From Deltaproteobacteria bacterium (GTDB lineage: Bacteria; Myxococcota; B64-G9), in NCBI GenBank assembly GCA_019307065.1, contig JAFDKH010000005.1, positions 1-57,915 of the forward strand: a DNA stretch of 57,915 nucleotides, read 5' to 3'. A model generated the notes under the pieces. The model was not told the DNA's origin. It made no database searches and saw only the letters and a program-made list of their open reading frames with translations. Both the position numbers and the translations under genes were made by a program. Below are positions 42,774-51,362 of this stretch, piece after piece; the stretch's first letter is position 1; the number at the start of each line of letters is the position of its first letter.

Positions 42774-43841
42774 ATGAGTATCTCTCGCAGGGGGTTCCTG
42801 AAAGGAGCGGCGGTCGGCACTTTGGCGGCCTCGACGGCTAAAGCCGCCGGAGGAAAGCACTTCACCGGCTACCCGGGGCGCAACGGCTTGTTGCATGACA
42901 CAACACTATGCGTCGGCTGCCGTTCGTGTGAAGTCGCCTGTGCAGCGGTCAACGACAACCCGCCCCCCAAGGTCGAGATAGGAAATCAAAAGATTTTCGA
43001 TGAAAAGCGAAGAACCACAGAGAATGACTACACGGTAGTCAACCGCTACAAAAGAGCCGAGGGAAACAAGCCGGCGGTCTATCGCAAGCACCAGTGCATG
43101 CACTGCAACGAACCCTGCTGCGCTTCGGTTTGTTTCGTAGATGCCTTTACCAAAACACCCGAGGGGCCGGTCCTGTATGATCCCGAGCTTTGCGTCGGCT
43201 GCCGTTACTGTGTATTTGCCTGCCCTTACAACGCTCTGGCCTACGAGTACGAAGATCCGCTGACTCCCCGCGTAGTCCGTTGTACGATGTGTTATCCGCG
43301 TATTAAAAAGGGCCTCAACCCGGCTTGTGCGGATGCCTGCCCGACCGGGGCCATTGTGTACGGCAAGCGCAAAGACTTGATTCGCCTGGCCGACGAGCGT
43401 ATTCGCAAATACCCCGAGCGTTACATCAATCACATCTTCGGTGAGCACGAGTGGGGCGGAACAAGCTGGCTTACCCTGGCCGGCATCCCGCTCAAAGAGA
43501 TGGATCTGCCCCAAAATGCAGGCCCCGAGCCGCTGCCCAACTTGACCACCGGGTTCTTGTCGCTGGCCCCGATTGTGGCGGCACTCTTCCCGGGACTGTT
43601 GGCCGGTGTGTATGCGTTTTCCAAACGAACAGACAATCTCAACCAGGCCGAAAAAGACAGTCTTTTGAACGAGGCCAAGGCAACCGCCGATCAGCAGCTT
43701 AAAGACGAGCTTGCCGCGGCAGAACACAAAGCCCAAAGAGACCAAGAGTATGCGATTAGTCTGGCAGTCAAAGACGCACTTAGAGAAGCGAAAAAGGCAG
43801 AAAGCGTTGCAGACGGGCCCTCTAAGGAGGAACCCAAATGA
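42774..43841 (+). CDS. hmcB: HmcB-like ferredoxin subunit with C-terminal membrane helix (metFV operon)
   Basis: 355 residues. A Tat-type start (SRRGFLKGAAVGTLAAST), four ferredoxin cysteine sets (CVGCRSCEVAC, CMHCNEPCCASVC, CVGCRYCVFACPYN, CTMCYPRIKKG) and a membrane helix near residue 270 (LSLAPIVAALFPGLLAGVYA). After the helix comes a Lys/Ala/Glu-rich coiled-coil tail of about 70 residues that should lie in the cytoplasm. It is a close paralog of the gene at 56470. ATG 42774 follows AGGAGGTG. The stop overlaps hmcC (ATGA). Confidence 0.9.
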   Translation: MSISRRGFLKGAAVGTLAASTAKAAGGKHFTGYPGRNGLLHDTTLCVGCRSCEVACAAVNDNPPPKVEIGNQKIFDEKRRTTENDYTVVNRYKRAEGNKPAVYRKHQCMHCNEPCCASVCFVDAFTKTPEGPVLYDPELCVGCRYCVFACPYNALAYEYEDPLTPRVVRCTMCYPRIKKGLNPACADACPTGAIVYGKRKDLIRLADERIRKYPERYINHIFGEHEWGGTSWLTLAGIPLKEMDLPQNAGPEPLPNLTTGFLSLAPIVAALFPGLLAGVYAFSKRTDNLNQAEKDSLLNEAKATADQQLKDELAAAEHKAQRDQEYAISLAVKDALREAKKAESVADGPSKEEPK

Positions 43842-45001
43842 ACCTGGCACCTGAATCGAAAGCCCAGTTGCTTACACCTTTCAATATCGTTGCCGGGCTG
43901 ATTTTGCTCTTCGGGGGCACGATAGTGGTTTTACGTTTCGCCTATGGGTTGAGCTTTGCCACCAACCTCGATCACACTACTACCTGGGGCCTGTGGACCG
44001 GTTTCAAACTGGTATTCGTAGCCCTGGCGGCCAGCGGCTATGCTTTAACTACGGCCGTTTATTTATTCGGCATGCATGAATACCATCCCCTGGTGCGCCC
44101 GGCGGTCTTGAGCGGATTTATGGGCTACACTTTGTTTATTCTCATTCTGATTTTCGATCTCGGCCGGGCCTGGAGGATTTACTACCCGTTCCTGGTTCAG
44201 CCGGGAACTACATCGGCCTTGTTCGAAATTGCATTATGCGTGGGCTTGTACTACACAACCCAGTTTCTCGAATTGACTCCGATCGGGTTCGAATGGCTGG
44301 GCTGGAAACGCTGGCGCAAGGTCTTCATCGCCGGCACGGTCGGCATGACGGTCTTCGGCCTGCTGCTCTCGATCTTGCACCAGTCCACCCTGGGGGCCTT
44401 GTTCTTGACCGTGCCCGGCAAGCTTCACCCTTTGTGGTATTCACCCTATATCCCCCTGCATTTTTTCATGTCAAGCGCCATGGGCGGAATTTCGATGGTG
44501 ATCATAGTCGGCTTGATCTGCAAGAAAGTTTTTGGTCACAAAATGGAGATCAGCCCCGAAAAACTGGACAAGCTGACCATCGGCCTGGCCAAGGGCGGGG
44601 CGATTGCCCTGGCCGCCTATTTCGGCGTCAAGCTGGTAGACATATCGATTGCCAACAAGTGGGAGTACCTGCTGACACCCTGGGGCATGTGGTACCTGCT
44701 TGAAATGCTCGGTTTTGTCTTGCTGCCCTGTTTGCTGTATGCGCATGGCTTCAGGGAGAAAAAGCCGCGGCTGATACGCTACACGGCTTTACTGACAATC
44801 ATAGGTATTGTGCTAAATCGGTTGAACATCGCAGTCGTCGCTTTCAACTGGAATCTTCCCCTCGAGCAAAGATACTTCCCGCACTGGATGGAGTACGTAG
44901 TGGTTGCCTTCTTGATAACTGTAGGAATTGTGGTGTTCCGCTGGGTCGCCCAGCGCATGCCCGTCGTCTACGATCATCCCGACTACAAGAGCTCGCACTA
45001 G
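43838..45001 (+). CDS. hmcC: HmcC-like NrfD-type membrane subunit (metFV operon)
   Basis: 387 residues with about ten helices, NrfD/PsrC family (TPFNIVAGLILLFGG, NLDHTTTWGLWTGFK, YHPLVRPAVLSGFMGY). It probably contacts menaquinone and pairs with the HmcB-like ferredoxin upstream. The partial gene at 57516 is its paralog. Start overlaps the hmcB stop by four bases. Confidence 0.92.
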   Translation: MNLAPESKAQLLTPFNIVAGLILLFGGTIVVLRFAYGLSFATNLDHTTTWGLWTGFKLVFVALAASGYALTTAVYLFGMHEYHPLVRPAVLSGFMGYTLFILILIFDLGRAWRIYYPFLVQPGTTSALFEIALCVGLYYTTQFLELTPIGFEWLGWKRWRKVFIAGTVGMTVFGLLLSILHQSTLGALFLTVPGKLHPLWYSPYIPLHFFMSSAMGGISMVIIVGLICKKVFGHKMEISPEKLDKLTIGLAKGGAIALAAYFGVKLVDISIANKWEYLLTPWGMWYLLEMLGFVLLPCLLYAHGFREKKPRLIRYTALLTIIGIVLNRLNIAVVAFNWNLPLEQRYFPHWMEYVVVAFLITVGIVVFRWVAQRMPVVYDHPDYKSSH

Positions 45002-45016
45002 AGCAGGGAGCCAGAC

Positions 45017-45148
45017 ATGTATCATACCCTTCAGGATTTCACCGCAAATGCCAAGGGCGTCTCGTACTTGATGGCGGCCCTTATATTGTCGGCCTTCATT
45101 CCTTTCTGGTTTTTCCTGACCAAAAAAGTCACCCGCAAGAAGAAGTAG
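45017..45148 (+). CDS. hmcD: HmcD-like 43-residue single-span membrane protein
   Basis: A very short gene: MYHTLQDFTANAKGVSYLMA, then ALILSAFIPFWFFLT and a basic end KKVTRKKK. One membrane helix with a positive cytoplasmic tail, size and position fit HmcD of the Hmc complex (directly after hmcC). GGGAG precedes the ATG by six bases, and it starts 15 bases after hmcC. Function unknown, probably a stabilising subunit. Confidence 0.8.
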   Translation: MYHTLQDFTANAKGVSYLMAALILSAFIPFWFFLTKKVTRKKK

Positions 45149-45204
45149 GCCTTATTGGGCGCAGATGTTTTACTGAGCGATGGTTGTTCAGATAGTTGCC
45201 GAGA

Positions 45205-45558
45205 TCAGGCCAGGGCTTTTTCTACGGTTTTTACAAATTCCTCTGGATCGATGGGCTTGTCGAAGACAGCCACCGGTTCCTTGACTGCCAGATGCCGTCC
45301 GGCCAAACCACTCACGATAATAACCGGCGTCTTGCCCAATTCTTTGTCTTTTGACATTTTCCTGTAGAAGTCTGTGCCGGTTTGGTTCGGCATCTGCAGA
45401 TCGAGGATTACCAGATCCGGCTTCTCTTGCTTGGCAATCTCGAGGGCCTTTAAGCCATCCTCTGCAGTAACCGTTTGGTAGCCTTCCTTTTCGAGAACTG
45501 TTGTGAGGAATTTCCTGATATCTGCTTCATCATCTACGATGAGAATTTTTTTGCTCAT
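45205..45558 (-). CDS. Stand-alone response regulator receiver
   Basis: 117 residues: ILIVDDEADI, phosphoacceptor D53 in VILDLQMPN, VSG and FDKPID. The ATG at 45558 is chosen for the GGAGG site before it. It is the last gene of the minus-strand run that begins with the DsrM-like gene. It follows the PAS kinase by 60 bases and is similar to the receiver upstream of that kinase (47066); both have the unusual FDKPI ending. Confidence 0.9.
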   Translation of the reverse strand: MSKKILIVDDEADIRKFLTTVLEKEGYQTVTAEDGLKALEIAKQEKPDLVILDLQMPNQTGTDFYRKMSKDKELGKTPVIIVSGLAGRHLAVKEPVAVFDKPIDPEEFVKTVEKALA

Positions 45559-45618
45559 AGTTTCCTCCACAAGATTGAACCCGAATTTGTCGAAGCTAGC
45601 TTGCATTTCCAACGTTTG

Positions 45619-47064
45619 TCAAGCATCCGTCAGGTTTGGCGATCTGCTTTCCGGCACAGGTATGGTTACGCTGAACTTGGTCCCCTCGCCCGGCCGGGAC
45701 TCGAAGGCGACCCGGCCGCCATGTTCTTCGGCCACTTTTTGGACTACCAGCAGCCCGATTCCGGTTCCCTCGGTTCCCTTGGTGGAAAAGAAGTCTTCAA
45801 AAACCCTGTCGCTTATCTCTTCCGGTATACCGGCCCCGTTATCAGCCACTTCAAACACAATATCGCCTTCTTCCGTCTGCGAGCAACTCAGCAGTATGGC
45901 ATGAGACTGTTTGCCTTTCGCGGTATCAAACCGGCAAGCATCGATGGCATTGGCCACCAGATTAGAAAGTAGATTCTGAAGGCCCTCGGGGTCGAAGCTG
46001 CCGCAAGTCGGACGAGGACCAAGATCCAGCTCGAGAGCAATACCTGCCTCGACAGCACGCTCTTTGTACAATTCGTAAACCTGCTGCAAGACTTCATGGG
46101 GACAGACATCATTTACGAACTTCGGCTTGCGCTCCTTGGAGCAGTAGAGCAAGTCTTTGACCAGACGGGAAACTTTCGAAACATTTCTTTCGACCATCTC
46201 CCAACCCTCGTCCACGGTCTCACGATCATCGGTTTCCATCCCGGTGTTCACCACGAATATGCCACCCTCTAAGCCCATCAGAATATTCTTGGTACGGTGA
46301 GCCATACCGGCAACCGCTCGACCAATTAATGCAAGTTGCCGTTGCAAGCTCTTAACCTCGGTGATGTCGGTAAAAACTTCCATTACCGCAGATATTTCAC
46401 CTGATTCGTCTTTGATCGGCATCGAATGAACAACCAGGTCCAGCTTATTACCATGCCGAGTATTGAGTCTTTCTTCGCTGGAGTGACTTAGTCCATCGCT
46501 AAACGTTTTTTTCACCAAGCAGTCCGGACACTGGCTATTGCGACCTTTGCATGCCTCAAAGCAATGATCCCCAAGAGACATGTCAAAGTCCCGCTGATAA
46601 AGAGTATTGGCTTCCAGGATCTGCAGATCTCGGCTTAAAACACAAATATAGCCGGGCACCGCATCGAACAACCGCCGGAAATCCCTGCGGGTCTTGTACA
46701 ACTCGTGGCGCAGTGTCTTTATCTCGGTAATGTTGGTCGACATCTCGACAACTGAAACCACTTGCCCTTTTTTGTCGAACAAAGGCGCTGAAGTGACGAC
46801 TACGTTCTGGATTTCTCCGTTGCGACCAACAACCGTCTCTTCACTTGAATGAACTTGTCCATCTTTAAAAGTCAGCAGAACCGGGCATTCGGGGCAAGGA
46901 GCCTCATTATTCTTGTAGGCTTGATAGCAGTATTCGCCAATCCGATCCCCAAAATCGGAAACAAAGAGACGATTGGTCTCGACAATCTTCAGATCACTAT
47001 CCTGCACGGAAACATAGCAGGGGATCGCGTCCTGCCAGAGGAGGTCTTTAGTCTTGTTCTTCAC
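45619..47064 (-). CDS. Cytoplasmic PAS-PAS histidine kinase with duplicated cysteine motif
   Basis: 481 residues and no membrane segment. Two PAS domains (about 10-115 and 128-240) each hold the same cysteine spacing: C46/C57/C60 (CPEC) and C168/C179/C182 (CPDC), that is C-x10-CPxC. This suggests a metal, Fe-S or thiol-based sensor. The phosphoacceptor is H256 in GMAHRTKN; the ATPase domain has NLVANAIDACR, DNGAGIP and GTGIGL. It sits one base after a receiver and 60 bases before another. It probably reads cytoplasmic redox or sulfur state for the DsrMK-like operon. Confidence 0.92.
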   Translation of the reverse strand: MKNKTKDLLWQDAIPCYVSVQDSDLKIVETNRLFVSDFGDRIGEYCYQAYKNNEAPCPECPVLLTFKDGQVHSSEETVVGRNGEIQNVVVTSAPLFDKKGQVVSVVEMSTNITEIKTLRHELYKTRRDFRRLFDAVPGYICVLSRDLQILEANTLYQRDFDMSLGDHCFEACKGRNSQCPDCLVKKTFSDGLSHSSEERLNTRHGNKLDLVVHSMPIKDESGEISAVMEVFTDITEVKSLQRQLALIGRAVAGMAHRTKNILMGLEGGIFVVNTGMETDDRETVDEGWEMVERNVSKVSRLVKDLLYCSKERKPKFVNDVCPHEVLQQVYELYKERAVEAGIALELDLGPRPTCGSFDPEGLQNLLSNLVANAIDACRFDTAKGKQSHAILLSCSQTEEGDIVFEVADNGAGIPEEISDRVFEDFFSTKGTEGTGIGLLVVQKVAEEHGGRVAFESRPGEGTKFSVTIPVPESRSPNLTDA

Positions 47065-47065
47065 T

Positions 47066-47443
47066 TCACTCGCCCAACACTTCCTTTATTCGCTTTACGA
47101 AACTATCCCGCTCGATCGGCTTGTCGAAAATAGCCTCGGGCTTGCGAATGGTCCCGAGCTCATCTGAAAAGAAATCCTCCTGCTGTGCAAGGCCGGTAAG
47201 AATAATGATGGGGATCTCTTTGGTGCTTGGCGAAGTGCGAAGTTCTGTGTAGGCTTTCACACCGGACTTCTTAGGCATCAGGACATCCAGAGTAATTAAA
47301 TCGGGAAGGAATATGGCGGCTTTTTCCAGACCCTCATCTCCATTGGATGCCGATTCGATTTCGTAGCCCGCTTTACGCAACAAAGTGCTCAGGTAAACGC
47401 GCATGTCCTTCTCGTCATCGATAACTAAAATCTTTTTTGGCAT
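47066..47443 (-). CDS. Stand-alone response regulator receiver
   Basis: 125 residues: ILVIDDEKDM, phosphoacceptor D53 in ITLDVLMPK, LTG and FDKPIE. No output domain. It stands between the HEAT-repeat gene and the PAS kinase, adjoining the latter. In Desulfovibrio vulgaris the hmc operon ends with a receiver gene (rrf1) and rrf2; here a receiver and an Rrf2 gene flank a DsrMK-like pair near hmc genes, a similar association. Confidence 0.9.
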   Translation of the reverse strand: MPKKILVIDDEKDMRVYLSTLLRKAGYEIESASNGDEGLEKAAIFLPDLITLDVLMPKKSGVKAYTELRTSPSTKEIPIIILTGLAQQEDFFSDELGTIRKPEAIFDKPIERDSFVKRIKEVLGE

Positions 47444-47468
47444 GAGATCCCCCTTTTGGCATTCACTA

Positions 47469-48284
47469 CTATTCGTTCTCCGAATCGGATATCTGCGCGA
47501 GCGCTTCGCGCGCTTCGGGCGTCTCGATCTTTTTGAGCACCATCAGGATCGGCTCGCGTCTTTTTGAATCGTCCAGCGCCCGAACCAGACAGGCCACCAG
47601 ATCTGGATCAGAAATGCTGGTCAGCTCTTCGATCGCGCAGGCTTGCAGTTTGGGATTGGAAGTATCCAACGATCTGCACAAGTACTCCACGGCCAACTCA
47701 CCAGCTTCCCCGCCCTGGCGAGCGACCTTGCCCAGCGCGTGTAAAGCTTTTGGGCTACGTCGGAACCTGCCGATCGCCCTGACCATCCGCAGACCGCCGT
47801 AGGTCCGGCAAAGACCGTCAATGTCCAGTTCTTTGCCTCCCGGATCGTCGGGCTTCTCAGCGGCTTGATCCATGTCCGACAGATAGGACTCGTCGGCGAA
47901 TTGTTCGACCGCAATCCGCCGGGCTGTCGGGTTGTAACCCGTGTCTTCAGCAATGGATTCAAGGATACCTTTGTCGGTAATCCGCGAAAAACAAGCGCCC
48001 ATTAGCTGAAAGTTCTTGCGGGTCTTGATAATGTCGGCCAGAAGCTGCTGGGAAGAGATTCGCTCGACAACCGCCAGACGCACATCCAGCTCTGTTGCCT
48101 GCTTGGCAATTTCGGCCAAAGCCGCATCTCCCTCTACGCGCGCCGCAGCCGCCAGGCGCACTCGCGGAGAGTCGTCGCCACAGGCCACCTTGACAAGCTC
48201 GTCTTGATTCACCAATTTTGCGACTGCTTCCAGTCTAACCCGCGGATCCGAATGTCGATGGTCGCCTTTGCCGAATATGCCCAT
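47469..48284 (-). CDS. HEAT-repeat protein
   Basis: 271 residues made of helical repeats (RVRLEAVAKLVNQDELVKVA, RVRLAAAARVEGDAALAEIA, LDVRLAVVERISSQQLLADI, and later units near the end). Cytoplasmic, no signal. It follows the DsrK-like gene after 29 bases. A protein-protein interaction role is expected, perhaps linking the kinase or receivers to the DsrK-like enzyme. No more can be said. Confidence 0.8.
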   Translation of the reverse strand: MGIFGKGDHRHSDPRVRLEAVAKLVNQDELVKVACGDDSPRVRLAAAARVEGDAALAEIAKQATELDVRLAVVERISSQQLLADIIKTRKNFQLMGACFSRITDKGILESIAEDTGYNPTARRIAVEQFADESYLSDMDQAAEKPDDPGGKELDIDGLCRTYGGLRMVRAIGRFRRSPKALHALGKVARQGGEAGELAVEYLCRSLDTSNPKLQACAIEELTSISDPDLVACLVRALDDSKRREPILMVLKKIETPEAREALAQISDSENE

Positions 48285-48313
48285 GTCACAGCTCGTATCT
48301 CAAACAGTCAGGC

Positions 48314-49921
48314 CTAGTGAAATTCCCACTCGTGAAATCCCTCTTTTACGTCAACCATCGCATTGACGACCAACTCCACCAGGCCGCCGTACATGATCCG
48401 GGCCCGTTCCCAAGCCTTATAGTACGTCAAAAGATCTCGAATCTGTCCCTTGCAGTTGGAACATGGCGCACAAACATACTTGTTGATACTCGGATCGATG
48501 CTGTCCTGGAAGGCGTTTATGATCTGCTCGAATTTCTTACGACCTGCAATCCGCATGCGCCAATCGGGAAAGTTATTCGACTGCATGATAGCAAAGCCGC
48601 TTCCGCCGCCGCAACAGTAATTGTTTACCCCGTGGGGATGCATCTCCCTGAACTGGGGGCAAATCTTCTTGAGCACATTCCGCTGCGGCTGAACGATACC
48701 CATCGACCTGACCACGTTGCAGGGATCGTGCAGGGTGACCGGAAAATCGTTTCGCGACGGATCGACCATGACTTTTTCATTGCAAACCAGGTCTTCCATC
48801 AGAGTCAGCGCGCTCTCCCTGGGAATATTCGACTCGGCCACCCACATCCGGTCGCCGGTAGCCATAAAAGCTTTGTGGGCATGACCGCACTCGCCCATGA
48901 CGACTTTCTTGACTCCGAGTTTCTTGGCAACCTCAGCATGCTTCAAAGTAACCCGGGCGTACTGAATATCGTCGTAGAACAAACCGTAGTTGACCGAATC
49001 ATAGCCGACCAGATCGCTCGATATGGTCCAGCTCAAACCGGCGATCTCAAATAGTATCGCGAACGCCTCGAGATTCTCAGGCCATGAAAGAAACTCGCCG
49101 GCGTTGTGCATAATCAGAATATCGGCCCCGGCTTTGTCAATCGGAATCTTGATTTTCATCCCGATTCGGTCTTCTATATCTTCTTCAGCAAACTCGAGAA
49201 TATCCATCAAGGCGTGCGGATTAACGCCTGTCGAAGAACCAACTGAAATTTGCTTCACGGTTCCATCAGAATGCAGCTCATCGGGTGCGATTCCCATTTC
49301 TTGGCTGAACAATTTCCTTATTTCTCTGGTGATCAGAGCGTTGTCGATCCCCATCGGACAATGTTGGGCGCATCGCCGACACAAAGTACATCTATAAGCA
49401 AGGTCGGCCAGGCGCGCAACAGTTTCCCAAGTCACCTTGACATCGGCGCCGGTTAGTTTGCCAAACAGCCGGCTGATTGGAGAGCGCTGCCTCTGGGCTA
49501 TGCGCCGCAACAGATCAGCCCTGAAAAGCGGGCGGTAGATCTCCGCCCGACCGCTCGACTCGAAAACCGGACAGGCATCGGCGCAGGTGTTGCATTTGAC
49601 GCAGTTCTCAATTGAGAGCAAAAATGGCTGCAAGAATGTCCAGTTGTTTTCTTTAGAAAACAGTTTTTCCAGACCGGCCAGAAACTTCTGAACAAGTTCT
49701 TCCTTTTCCTGGTCTGTTTTGGGAATCGGAATTTTCACGCCGACTATACCATCCAGAGATGTCTCCAGCTTGGCGGCTTTCTCTTCGGGTATTTCCGAGA
49801 TTGGTTCATCTACCCAGTCTTCATAGGGCGGGGGCAACTTGGGGATATCGTTGACATCTAGATCAACCAACTTTTCCGCCGGGCGGCTGAGATCCGAAAT
49901 CGTGGTCAAACCGGCTTTCAT
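48314..49921 (-). CDS. DsrK/HdrD-like iron-sulfur oxidoreductase (second copy)
   Basis: 535 residues. Ferredoxin motifs CVKCNTCADACPVF and CTLCRRCAQHCPMG, then catalytic CCG-type parts HDPCNVVRSMG and YCCGGGSGF, and CAPCSNCKGQ. It is similar to DsrK (31559) along its length (GECGHAHKAFMA), but its N terminus is different and no dsrJOP partners follow. With the cytochrome b encoded just before it, it forms a DsrMK-like pair like those found in bacteria and archaea without DsrJOP. The substrate could be DsrC, another thiol protein or a small disulfide. Confidence 0.9.
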   Translation of the reverse strand: MKAGLTTISDLSRPAEKLVDLDVNDIPKLPPPYEDWVDEPISEIPEEKAAKLETSLDGIVGVKIPIPKTDQEKEELVQKFLAGLEKLFSKENNWTFLQPFLLSIENCVKCNTCADACPVFESSGRAEIYRPLFRADLLRRIAQRQRSPISRLFGKLTGADVKVTWETVARLADLAYRCTLCRRCAQHCPMGIDNALITREIRKLFSQEMGIAPDELHSDGTVKQISVGSSTGVNPHALMDILEFAEEDIEDRIGMKIKIPIDKAGADILIMHNAGEFLSWPENLEAFAILFEIAGLSWTISSDLVGYDSVNYGLFYDDIQYARVTLKHAEVAKKLGVKKVVMGECGHAHKAFMATGDRMWVAESNIPRESALTLMEDLVCNEKVMVDPSRNDFPVTLHDPCNVVRSMGIVQPQRNVLKKICPQFREMHPHGVNNYCCGGGSGFAIMQSNNFPDWRMRIAGRKKFEQIINAFQDSIDPSINKYVCAPCSNCKGQIRDLLTYYKAWERARIMYGGLVELVVNAMVDVKEGFHEWEFH

Positions 49922-50841
49922 TTCTCGACCTCCTTCTCCTGCTCAACATGTGTGCCTACATGTGCCCAGGACTTGCCGGTTTGGATATGCGGACCGGCCC
50001 ATTTCATCCGATACTCGAAAGCCTCTTTCAGCCGCGCCTCAATCTTGCCGCCCCTAAAATTCGGCTCGTCGGACCAGCGCACATCATGGTACAGAAAGTA
50101 CTTGGAAACAAAATGCGCCATGCGTGTCATTGGGATATAGGCGAACAACAATGAAGCCAGGATGATCTCAACCTGCATACCGGTCGACATGGGCATCGGC
50201 GCACTGAAAGTAAACAGAGAATAGATATACATGACCGGCATGCCGAACCAGGGGTCGGAGGATAGGTGGACTATCAGAGCTACTACCACAACCGACAGAA
50301 TCGCCAACAGATTGATGAACTCAAGCGGTACACTGTAACGTCGCAAGTCGGCATTCAGGGCCCGTCTGAATAATAGCCCCAGGCAGCCCAGGGCGGTCAG
50401 GCCCAGACCAGCGTAGCCCAGGCCGGCGGCCAGGTAGCGAATGAGGGTGCCGAAGCCTCCCCCCAGTGAGACACCAATTGCAGCCAGGAAAGCCGCCAAG
50501 GCCAACACCCCTAACCAGCCAATCAAAAGATAGAGCCCGAAGTGAAAAGGAAAAGAGACCCACCAAAGCGGACGATTGTGCTCGAAGACGCCTTTCAAAA
50601 AGATAATCTCCGTGAACATTACCTTTATTTCATTAATCCGGTCTTTTTGCCTGGGCTTGTTCCACCACTCAAACTCCTCAAAGTACGAACCACCGTAATC
50701 GGCCCGGCCCTTCTCGTGGGCTACCGGGTACAATTCCCAACGCAAGTGGATTGGTGTCTTGAGATATTTAACGACCCGCCCAATCACGAATCCCAGAAAT
50801 AACAAAAGACAGATGTATGTCAGAACCTGGATGGCTTCCAT
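49918..50841 (-). CDS. DsrM-like cytochrome b subunit (second copy)
   Basis: 307 residues with five or six helices, NarI/DsrM-like (LTYICLLLFLGFVIGRVVKY at the N terminus; PMPMSTGMQVEIILASLLFA near the end) and histidines suited to heme b. It is translationally coupled to the DsrK-like gene (ATGA overlap), so both should form one menaquinol-linked complex. It starts 40 bases after the Rrf2 gene on the same strand. Confidence 0.9.
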   Translation of the reverse strand: MEAIQVLTYICLLLFLGFVIGRVVKYLKTPIHLRWELYPVAHEKGRADYGGSYFEEFEWWNKPRQKDRINEIKVMFTEIIFLKGVFEHNRPLWWVSFPFHFGLYLLIGWLGVLALAAFLAAIGVSLGGGFGTLIRYLAAGLGYAGLGLTALGCLGLLFRRALNADLRRYSVPLEFINLLAILSVVVVALIVHLSSDPWFGMPVMYIYSLFTFSAPMPMSTGMQVEIILASLLFAYIPMTRMAHFVSKYFLYHDVRWSDEPNFRGGKIEARLKEAFEYRMKWAGPHIQTGKSWAHVGTHVEQEKEVEK

Positions 50842-50881
50842 TTCCTAACAACCTTCCTTTCCATGATTTTATAAGTTTTTA

Positions 50882-51328
50882 TCATTTTATTTTTTTCAAT
50901 TCGTCACGAACTCTTTTGGGCCATTTGTTGTCTATGATGTCGGCCAGTGAGTACTCATCGAGCACCTGGTTGATTTTGTGATTGATTAACGACCATAGTC
51001 CCTGGCAGTTACAAAAGTCTGAATTTATACAGGTTTCTGGCTCAACTGCACATTCGGTAACGGCAATCGGGCCGATAGCTGCCTCAATTATATCACCAAT
51101 CTTGATTTCGTCTGCGCTTCGGGCGAGCGTATACCCACCGCCGCGACCGGAGAGTGCTCGCAATAATCTTGCGTTCCGCAGAGAACCAACCAGCTGCTCC
51201 AGGTATCCTTTCGAGACACCGCATTGCTTAGAAACATCTCCCAAACCAACATGAACTCCATCTGATGATAGCTTGGCAATGGCCATCATCATGCGCATGG
51301 AGTACCTGGCCCGTGTGCGCAACTTCAC
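50882..51328 (-). CDS. Rrf2/IscR-family regulator with Fe-S-type cysteines
   Basis: 148 residues. Winged helix at the N terminus (RYSMRMMMAIAKL, SKGYLEQLVGSLRNARLL, GRGGGYTLAR) and cysteines C93, C100, C106 and C108, close to the IscR cluster site (Cys-Cys-Cys-His). It probably senses Fe-S or redox state. The family was named after the repressor linked with the hmc operon of Desulfovibrio vulgaris, and here it lies between a DsrMK-like operon and a Tmc/Hmc operon. A large dyad just upstream is a candidate operator. Confidence 0.92.
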   Translation of the reverse strand: MKLRTRARYSMRMMMAIAKLSSDGVHVGLGDVSKQCGVSKGYLEQLVGSLRNARLLRALSGRGGGYTLARSADEIKIGDIIEAAIGPIAVTECAVEPETCINSDFCNCQGLWSLINHKINQVLDEYSLADIIDNKWPKRVRDELKKIK

Positions 51329-51362
51329 TTTTTCTCCTTTAGTAAGATCAACTTGCTTGCTT

